Below are positions 56,549 through 64,000 of a DNA stretch of 64,000 nt, piece after piece. Each line of letters opens with the position of its first letter. Position 1 is the first letter of the stretch. The DNA is from Manduca sexta (Eukaryota > Arthropoda > Insecta > Lepidoptera > Sphingidae). A program made the translations under genes and the position numbers. Below the pieces are notes generated by a model that was not told the origin of the DNA, did not search any database, and saw only the letters and a list, made by a program, of their open reading frames with translations. The DNA lies in assembly GCF_014839805.1 (NCBI RefSeq), contig NC_051135.1:12093291-12157290 (forward strand), in the 5' to 3' direction.

Positions 56549-56778
56549 TTACATGGGTTAAGAATCATAAAGGGAATATTATTGCTGTGCTGAATCATTA
56601 TACGTACTCCCGCGATAAGATCATTGGCTGCAAGACTTACTGGCGATGCAGGACTTCAGCAAAATGCAAGGCTAGGTTTACTATAGTAGATAACAAGGTC
56701 ATAGCAAGGGCTCAGTTGGAGCACAAACACGCCCCAACAAAATATATCATAAGGAATGGAATCTATATAAAGTTATAA
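56549..56778 (+). CDS. mod(mdg4): FLYWCH terminal exon 32, tailed
   Basis: Acceptor aatgttttcacag ends at 56548; entry tt then 75 codons to TAA. Motifs: T-W-V-K-N-H-K-G-N-I-I-A-V-L, N-H-Y-T-Y, Y-W-R-C, K-C-K-A-R-F-T-I-V-D-N-K, E-H-K-H, ending N-G-I-Y-I-K-L. AATAAA at 56843-56848. Close paralogue of the exon 444 bp downstream (L-N-H-Y-T-Y in both). Confidence 0.92.
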
Positions 56779-57221
56779 GTTTTGATATTATATCAATTTG
56801 AAATGTGGTTTTGTTAAGTTTTTAGCTTTTTGATATTGCACAAATAAAGCGTTTAACAGGAAGTTTTTGACGATATTAAAGTTTTTGAAATTTTGTATGG
56901 ACTTTTTATTGTACTTTTTAATCTTAACGTAAGCATTATTTGTTCTACGACTAATAAATAAAATATTTCACGTATTCCACGTCGTACATTAGTTTAAAAT
57001 TGCTTTGTTTTTTTCTATACTATAAAATGATGTCCCCCCTCTAAGTTTCCAAGGTTCCCCTGGATTATAGAACAAAAATACTTATCACGTTAAAATCACG
57101 TTTATTCATTGATTTAACAAGTGCACTCACATTACACAGAACTCTTAGTATTTTTATGTCAGTTTATAACACCCCAAGGAAATGTTGTAAGCAGCTTAAA
57201 ATGACCCGATTTTTTTTGCAG

Positions 57222-57457
57222 TAACGTGGGTCAAGAGCCGTAGAGGAAAGACTCTCGCATTGCTAAACCATTACACATACTGTCGCGACAAAGACAACGG
57301 ATACAAAACCTTATGGCGGTGTAGCAGTAGATGGAAAATGAATTGCAGGTCCCGGTTTACTATTATCGACAACAAGGAAATGGCCTATGAATATTTGGAA
57401 CACAATCATAGCCCACAAAAATATTTCGTGTCAAATGGAGTTTACATTAAATATTAA
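57222..57457 (+). CDS. mod(mdg4): FLYWCH terminal exon 33, tailed
   Basis: Acceptor gattttttttgcag ends at 57221; entry ta then 77 codons to TAA. Motifs: T-W-V-K-S-R-R-G-K-T-L-A-L-L-N-H-Y-T-Y, L-W-R-C, N-C-R-S-R-F-T-I-I-D-N-K, E-H-N-H-S, ending N-G-V-Y-I-K-Y. Tandem partner of exon 32; the linker between the two cysteines is longer by two residues. Confidence 0.92.
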
Positions 57458-57530
57458 GCAATTAAATCGTATTTTTTTAATTTCCGTACTATTATCACTG
57501 TTGAGAGATGGTGGAATAAACGCAAATCAA

Positions 57531-59142
57531 TTAACACGTTGAGTGCGTTAAGGTATCTAAATGATCTCTAGCGTGACTTTCAGCTGGTGCGGCGCCAAAA
57601 ATCGTGTTTTTCACCACTATACGGAGGGGTCGTAACTTCTTTAATTATATGTGCTTGACAGACACAAATATACATACTTAATTCCCGCTGCGAATTTGAT
57701 TCAATTATGTAATAAAAAAAAATTGGATATCGGTGTGGTCTCTAACGCACGGAGATGTAGTAATATAATAAAAACAAAACTAGTAAGTGATGATACCGAA
57801 TCAACTAGTACCAGAAAAAAATCTTTTTGTTCCGTACCAAATACTAGTGATTTTGTTCTATCGACTAGTAAAATACAGATTTTAGAAAATATTCGAATAC
57901 GGTCTTCTTTAAAATCAGTGACAATTATATGGACATATTTCATTCAAGAAAAAAGAAAAAGATCTCTGTTTCAGCGGAATAAAACAAAAATATCTATTGG
58001 AGTCCCTATACTGGAAAATCTTTTTCAGTGCTACGAAGCACCAATTATACTCGTAAGTATCGTAACGGTAATGGCTTATCTTCTGGTTCATTTAAGTGCA
58101 ATGAAGTAAAAAAAACTTCAAATACAGACAAGAATTCTTTCACATTGAAATACTCATTTAAAGATGAAGAGATCGACTATAATGACGACAATTTGAAGAA
58201 CGAGATGGAAAAAAAAATTACAAACAAAAAAACACAACTGGTAACAAATCAAAAATCTTACGAGTAAAAGATCAGGAAATAATGGACGAGGAGTAACAAG
58301 AAACACAGCGAAGGGAAACAAATGATAGTGTAATTTATGATGACTAGCACCAAGACCGGAGCTTAAGTGAAAATTGGGAAGGAGAACGAAATCAAAACCA
58401 ACCACGCAGAAAAATAGGAATCAGGAAATGCTGCTAGAACAAGGTCAGAAAAATCTGGAAGAAGAAACTTATGAATCACAGGAAGAATGAACTCATAGTG
58501 AGATTGATGAAAGTATGCAACAGTCTACAACAGAAATTTCCATATAGAAGAACTACAAATCATATTTTTCAGCGTGGTAGCAAAAAAAGACGTTGCACAG
58601 GTTGTTACAATAAATTACGATTCACATTGAGAAGCACAGAGGCATCCAAAAAATCCAAACGAATAAAGACACTATGTAGGCAATGTCAGTAACAAATGTG
58701 TTTAGCACGCTTCAATGAGAAACATTTCTCTTAATAAATATATTTTAAATAATTATGTTTAAATGATTACCTAAATAAAAGTTAAGGTATCGATAACTGG
58801 GGTTTTATTTTAATTCCCATCACTAGTCACTACCCGATCAGTCTTTAGTTGCGATGCGCGATTCAATCGATACCTCTTTTTTTCGTTATATCTTCTTACC
58901 CTCTTGTCATATCCCCCGGCGTAGCAAACTTGAGATAGAACAGTTGATTCTCTATTATTTATAGAAGGAGCATAGATTGTATCTTATTTTTCGATAGAGA
59001 TATGAGGTTTTTTAAAGAAATTTTTTTAGGTGATTGGTTAGGTCTCATACGTACTACAGTGAAGGTCAGTTATGAGATCAAAGAGGTTTCTAACGCACTG
59101 CCTGGAAGTCCTCTGAAAATGGCACCTCACTCAGCGTGTTAA
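57531..59142 (+). mobile_element. piggyBac-like element with TTAA sites, degenerate
   Basis: TTAA at 57531-57534 and 59139-59142 bound terminal inverted repeats (acacgttgagtgcg / reverse of cactcagcgtgt). Subterminal blocks also mirror (gatctctagcgtgacttt versus gatctcataactgacctt). Inside, 58560-58735 encodes K-K-R-R-C-T-G-C-Y-N-K-L, C-R-Q-C and, past a stop, C-L-A-R-F-N-E-K-H, the cysteine-rich C-terminus of piggyBac transposase. The catalytic core is missing, so the element is non-autonomous. Confidence 0.82.
57651..58267 (+). pseudogene. Broken open frames inside the piggyBac-like element
   Basis: A 152-codon frame (57651-58109) overlaps a 79-codon frame (58028-58267) rich in D, E, K and N. 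They precede the C-terminal cysteine-rich piece and probably derive from the transposase N-terminal acidic region with frame shifts. I cannot place the first frame in a known family. Confidence 0.4.
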
Positions 59143-59304
59143 ATATATACATAGTATTTACTCAATATGCCGCGCATTTATTATGCAAACTTGGCAGATA
59201 GATTGTGGTCTATATGTACTAATAGATCCTTTATTAGTAAGAGCTAAACACTTTTCATTACAATGTAGAAATTAACAATATCTAATACAATTTATTATTT
59301 ACAG

Positions 59305-59576
59305 TGCAATGGTTGAAGAATCAATCTGGAAATACAATAGCTCTGGTGAACGACTACACGTTTTTCCGTGTTAACAAATTTTCGGGTAGTCGAAAATCAA
59401 TATGGAGGTGCACGCGAGGCTCGAAGGGTTGCAAAGCACGTTTCACTATCGTCGACTTCGCGAATATTGTCAAGGGCAGTTTTGTGCACAACCACCGTTG
59501 TTCAGAATATTTTATAGAGGATGGGGTTTATATGCGAAGTAAATATGGTAGAAATAGGAAAAATCGTATACCATAA
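59305..59576 (+). CDS. mod(mdg4): FLYWCH terminal exon 34, with basic extension
   Basis: Acceptor ttatttacag ends at 59304; entry tg then 89 codons to TAA, the longest here. Motifs: Q-W-L-K-N-Q-S-G-N-T-I-A-L-V, D-Y-T-F-F-R, I-W-R-C, G-C-K-A-R-F-T-I-V-D, V-H-N-H-R, D-G-V-Y-M-R, then S-K-Y-G-R-N-R-K-N-R-I-P. The basic end may add nucleic-acid or nuclear-import contacts. AATAAA at 59658-59663. Confidence 0.91.
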
Positions 59577-60585
59577 ACATACGTAATATTTCTAAGCCGT
59601 TAAAGCACATGACGTATCATATTAAGTATGCACTAACCAAAAATTTGTTATGTATGGAATAAACTGAGTCACTGAAACTCGAGCCGAATAATGCTTACAA
59701 TTTTTGAGGATTGAGAAAAAATAATAAATCGTTTCTTGGTATTGGCAGACCCCAGAATTTTCTGGTGTTGGGTGCTAAAGATAAAAATGGTGTTGGAATC
59801 AATATATTATAATAATAATAAACGCTGTTCTGGTGAGGCATCATCTATATTAATTAATAATGAGTTCTGGATTGTCTTCATGAGTTAGTCTTATACTTGT
59901 ATTAGTATAATTGTAATAATAGAATTGAAAATTGTAATCGTAATCTAGACGTAATTATCACTTTATTTGGTCTGTAATTTCAGTAATATTTTATAGGGGG
60001 AGACATTTTAAATGCAAATCGTAATTAGATCTTTTAATGTAATGAATTATGACAATTATAATTGTAATATATGCATACGTTTTTTAATCAATGGAATTAC
60101 CTTGAAGTTTTATTATGAAATATATTGTAACTGTCTTCGTTTCATTTCTGTCCGAAAATAATACCTAATGTCGCCTATTTCGCAATCACTATCATACAGT
60201 TTACAATAGAATTACTAATAATCACTGGCAGGAATTTGCTAGATACAGGACTATTTTAAAAAATTTGAGAGAGGCTTATGCCAGCCGTGATTGTCTTGGT
60301 TGCCATTAACATAGACTTTTTGAAGTTATATTTTATATCTACAATTATATGTCAAAACATTTCGTGGCGCTCCCTCATAGGCTGTTCAATCTACAGCTAA
60401 GTTTACACTAGCAAGTTCTCGCAGCTATATATTGCGCAATAACTTTCCGATGCGTTTACATTAGCGGCAATATTTGAATTATTAAATACACATGCACCGC
60501 AAATCCTGCAAATCTTCAATTGTAAGTTTTCGTGGAAATCGTATTCTCGCTTAAAGACATAAGTAACAATAACACAATATTACAG
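59577..60585. other. Spacer, nothing recognised
   Basis: AT-rich; carries the AATAAA of exon 34. A tract at 60390-60480 may be MITE debris. Confidence 0.35.
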
Positions 60586-60818
60586 TAACATTAAAATGGG
60601 TGAAAATGGACACCGGAGAGCTGATGGCGTTAGTGAACAACTACTCGTTCTGTTTAAAGTCTACGTCAGGCAAGTGTGGTCTGTGGAAGTGCTCGAAGAC
60701 GTACTGCAAGGCGCGTTTCACACTCGTCGACGGGAAGACTATGATCAAGACACATTTGACGCACAACCACGCCGCCCGAACGTATCATATCACGAAACGG
60801 GTTTTTATTAAAATTTAA
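60586..60818 (+). CDS. mod(mdg4): FLYWCH terminal exon 35, tailed
   Basis: Acceptor cacaatattacag ends at 60585; entry ta then 76 codons to TAA. It begins T-L-K-W-V-K-M-D-T-G-E-L-M-A-L-V, two residues longer before the Trp than most. Then N-Y-S-F-C, L-W-K-C, Y-C-K-A-R-F-T-L-V-D-G-K, T-H-N-H-A-A, ending K-R-V-F-I-K-I (K-R in place of N-G). Strongly G/C-biased third positions against its flanks. Confidence 0.9.
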
Positions 60819-62202
60819 TGTCATTTGTATGTGGGCGTTGGAGATATATATATTGTGCCTGCGGCTTCGCCCGCGTGGAAATATTTCCGGAATGAAAAAT
60901 TGCCTATAGCACTAAGAAGTAATGTAGCAGCATCCTATTTGTGATAAAAAATCGGTTGACTAGTTCCTCAGATAGCGCGTGCAAATAAACAAACTCTTCT
61001 GTAATATTTCTATAGATTAGTTCGTTTGCCAATGTGTGTTTTTATGAACAAAGATTAATGATTCTCTACTTTAGGTTTAGTTTTTATTTAAACTTTTCCT
61101 CCCTGTCATTTAAGGTTTAACTTAAAAATAAATCAAATTTGTTCCATCATCACATAGCGATTTTATTTTCCCCACTAATTTAGTTTCCACCAATCCTGTA
61201 TCCACAGTGACCCATAATGCCTCATTTAGACTCTCGGTGAAGAACTTGGCGAATTCGTGGCCGAATATCTAACTGATTTATGATGAATACACCCGAATAT
61301 AGTGTCTACACACTCGTACGTGACTATTCTTCTGTAGTCGGCAATTATTTTAATCAGGGGTAACGCGGTTTCGTCTATATTATGTATAAATTATTACTGC
61401 ACGTCACTATTGACAATAATGTACAACTAGCTCCTTCAACGTAATTGTGAATTAATACGAATATTGATAAGTGGACAAACGTCAAACCGATGTAAAACAC
61501 TGGACGTTGCCTTAGCACACCGTTTTGATGTAAGGTCACGTTAAAAACTCCCTTAAATGTTTATTAATTATAAACTTTATATACGAAATAGTATATAGGT
61601 GGAATTAATGCCAAAAGCATTTTCTACCAGTCGATAATGGCGGTGCAGAGATGAACAATGATTACAAATGGTGAGTTAAGAAATTTAACTAAATTTATAT
61701 AATATATTATACAAAAAAAATGTATATGTATTATAAAATAATTTTAAAAATAAATTTAATTAAGGAATAAAAGTTTTAACAGTGACATTAAATTGATGAA
61801 TTCATTGTAATTTTCATGTATTTTATTAGACTTTAGACTTAGACTGTTGTGCTCAACTCTTCAGCTTTATGGTTTAAGATATTTGTTTCTCGAAAAGAAT
61901 TATATTCACTTACATGAGAAATTGTTTTTAACTAATATACTAAACTAAACTGCATTTTTGGCGTTTAATCGGAACAGAGTTTGAAACAGAGTGAGGGTAG
62001 GTTTGTATTAAAAAGAAATTATTTTCATTATATCAAATATGGTAGTGCATAGAAACCAAGTAACAAAACTTTATATGTTAGTATAGATTATCCATACCGG
62101 AACAAATGCAATGCAGTTTGACAACCGAATTAGACAATGTTTACCTTTTCACTAATCGAGAGGCCTACGACTTACTTCTAGTAACTTCAATTATTTTTAC
62201 AG
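60819..62202. other. Spacer, nothing recognised
   Basis: AT-rich, 1.4 kb. The frame open from 62106 into the next exon is intron read-through. Confidence 0.35.
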
Positions 62203-62444
62203 GTCCAACGGTAATATGGGCAAAGAGTTGTCTCGGAAAGCAGTTGATTATAGTAAATGATTTCCCGTTCGTTTTAGACGGTAGATTTAGGTTCAGTAAC
62301 ATTTGGCGGTGCATGTCAAGGACGTCTGTTTCTTGTAAGGCCCGGTTCGTCCTCATCGACGGCAAGTTGTACAAGGCAATATTACATCACACGCACAAGG
62401 CACGCAAATACTGCATCAAGAAAGGAGTTTATCTCAAATTGTGA
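62203..62444 (+). CDS. mod(mdg4): FLYWCH terminal exon 36, tailed
   Basis: Acceptor aattatttttacag ends at 62202; entry gt then 79 codons to TGA. Motifs: V-I-W-A-K-S-C-L-G-K-Q-L-I-I-V, F-P-F-V, I-W-R-C, S-C-K-A-R-F-V-L-I-D-G-K, H-H-T-H-K-A, ending K-G-V-Y-L-K-L. AATAAA at 62452-62457, eight bases after the stop. Confidence 0.91.
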
Positions 62445-62519
62445 TTTATGTAATAAACAATTAAATTTGTTGTATGTATTTATGTTATTGTTTTAAGTAA
62501 TTTTTTTAGGTGTATATTT

Positions 62520-62886
62520 GGGGGCGTCCATAAATTACGTGAGATGTTTAAAGGGCGGAGGGGGTCAAGTCAACTCTCATCTAATTTTACGTTGGAGAGA
62601 GGGAGGTCTCGGCAAATATCACGCATTTTTTTTTCTGATTGAAACAAAAAAAAATATACTATTTTGGCCATTTAATCCAGATTGTACATGTTGAGTAGAT
62701 ATTCTTTTTTAAATCACAGTAGCTACGATTTAAGTATTCTATTGTTAATTTTTTATTACACTTATAACTCTCAGCAATATTGATTACTAGACTTAACTAG
62801 TCGTAAATAAAAGCATGAAGCTCACGACATCTCACCATTACAAAAAATAGAAAAAAAAACTCTTCACGTAATTTATGGACGCCCCC
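62520..62886. mobile_element. MITE with gggggcgtcca TIRs, ~367 bp
   Basis: Left end gggggcgtccataaattacgtgag is mirrored by cttcacgtaatttatggacgccccc. AT-rich, non-coding middle. Starts 75 bp after the stop of exon 36. Confidence 0.8.
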
Positions 62887-62999
62887 TTTTCAAAAGGGAT
62901 TCAAATGCGGTCTTCGTAAAAATATAAATTTCCATAAAAAACTGGAAATAGTTGTGTTAGCCTTGCAGTGAAATGGGTTAGGGCAAGAGTGTTTTGTTT

Positions 63000-63275
63000 G
63001 AACCTATTTTTTTATTGCTTTGAATGACGAGACGAGCTGACCGTTCGCCTGATGTTAAGCGATACGACCGCCCATAAACAGTAGAAACACCATCCAACAC
63101 CTTGAATTACAAAGTATTGTTTGGTATTTCACTGCGCTCGCCATCATGAGACATGAGATGTTAAGTCTTATTATGTAGTTACACTGGCTACAATGTCCTT
63201 CAAATCGGAACGTAACATTGAGTACACATTGCTGCTTAGCGGCATAAATAGACATTCCATCCATCTCCTTCCAGA
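63000..63275 (-). repeat. Dispersed repeat E, reverse, abutting exon 37
   Basis: Reverse of the 48640-48990 repeat: gacgagctgaccgttcgcctg, ttacactggctacaatgtc, tgctgcttagcggcataaatagacatt. The match fades within ccatccatctccttccag, the pyrimidine tract of the next exon. Confidence 0.65.
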
Positions 63276-63280
63276 TGCAG

Positions 63281-63504
63281 TGATATGGGTCAAGAACACC
63301 ACCGGCACGCTAATGGCTTTCATCAATAACTATACGTTTACGGCAGTTTCTTCGTCTGACACCGTGTGGCGGTGCACCAGAACCTCTCCAAGATGCAAGG
63401 CTCGCTTCTCTCTCGTCAACAATATGATAACCAAAGCTCGACTCGAACATAACCATCCTTTTCGCAAATTCGTCATAAGAAATGGTATATTTTTTAGACT
63501 ATGA
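63281..63504 (+). CDS. mod(mdg4): FLYWCH terminal exon 37, tailed, two possible acceptors
   Basis: Two in-frame AGs six bases apart: ctccttccag (to 63274) and ccagatgcag (to 63280). The second gives entry tg and I-W-V-K-N, matching the other second-half exons; the first would add two codons but has the better pyrimidine tract. 73 codons to TGA from the second. Motifs: T-T-G-T-L-M-A-F-I-N-N-Y-T-F, V-W-R-C, R-C-K-A-R-F-S-L-V-N, E-H-N-H-P, ending N-G-I-F-F-R-L. Confidence 0.9.
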
Positions 63505-64000
63505 TTACTGTTCATATGAGTTTTTGACGGCAGATCTGCTTGCGTGAACGTTGTGATAAATAGATCATAATATCGAAAGATTGTGATAATTGTATATTTA
63601 ATTTTAGATGTACCAACCCACAAATTATCCAAAAATGAGATTAAGTTTTAAAACGCATTTAATTCTAATGTGATACTTTACTGTTCTGCAAAACACGACA
63701 AGATCTATTTATATCTGATACAAAAAAGTATGTGTAAATTAATCAATTTTTTTTTTATTCATAAGAAATTCAGCTGTCATAAATAACAATCCACAAATGT
63801 TTTAAAGTAGTTGGTACATTTTGACATAACTGAACGATAAACCATCGGGTTTGAAAGAAAGATGTAAACATATTGAAATAAACTTGATTTGAAAATAAAT
63901 GATACAGTTTGTTATGTTACCTCCACTTTTAAAAATTCAGTGTTGAGATACGACTCACATAGTACCTTATGCTGAGTTGGTCATCTAGTTTCGCGGTATG
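63505..64000. other. AT-rich right flank
   Basis: No further exon within the window. The array shows no sign of ending here, because the last exon is canonical. Confidence 0.4.

Overview
The window is one long stretch of an insect genome, almost certainly a moth or butterfly (Lepidoptera). It is AT-rich and holds many copies of a tRNA-headed SINE, piggyBac-type TTAA elements, several MITE families and a short TTAGG (insect telomere-type) tract. I see no complete stand-alone gene. The dominant content is a one-directional array of 37 intact and 6 broken alternative 3'-terminal exons, all on the + strand, each encoding one FLYWCH-type zinc finger (W-x-C, C, H-x-H) followed by its own stop codon. 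This is the architecture of the modifier of mdg4 locus, mod(mdg4): in insects a shared 5' part (BTB domain and common region) is joined, by cis- and trans-splicing, to one of many FLYWCH 3' exons. The shared 5' exons are not in this window, so the locus name rests on architecture rather than on seeing the BTB domain.

Every intact exon follows a 3' splice site and is entered in the same intron phase: two bases, then whole codons. The first half (771 to about 19.8 kb) holds short exons that mostly end at or just after the H-x-H. From 27.3 kb onward the exons share a different plan: a V-x-W-V-(K/R)-N...G-K-x-(L/I)-A start and a C-terminal tail after H-x-H ending in (N/D)-G-(V/I)-Y-(I/M/L)-(R/K)-(L/I). 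The zone 20.2 to 26.6 kb mixes both types. Broken exons lie at 2.25, 18.98, 19.19, 19.60, 25.60 and 44.71 kb, so the array is gaining and losing exons.

The most unusual segment is 28.9 to 30.5 kb. The FLYWCH exon at 28895 has lost its usual tail; its stop codon lies inside a strong splice donor (AG|GTAAGG at 29081/29082). A phase-compatible acceptor 321 bp downstream opens two exons encoding a zeste-like Myb/SANT DNA-binding domain. This suggests an isoform joining BTB, FLYWCH and a second DNA-binding domain. The junction between the two SANT exons is one base out of frame in this sequence.

Between exons the DNA is transposon debris: about 8 copies of one SINE, 5 copies of another dispersed repeat (one with ten 56-bp tandem units), a 1.6-kb piggyBac-like element with TTAA target sites (57531-59142), a near-perfect 367-bp palindrome with TTAA ends (15897-16263), an 84-bp tandem array (52.3-53.0 kb), and several terminal-inverted-repeat MITEs.
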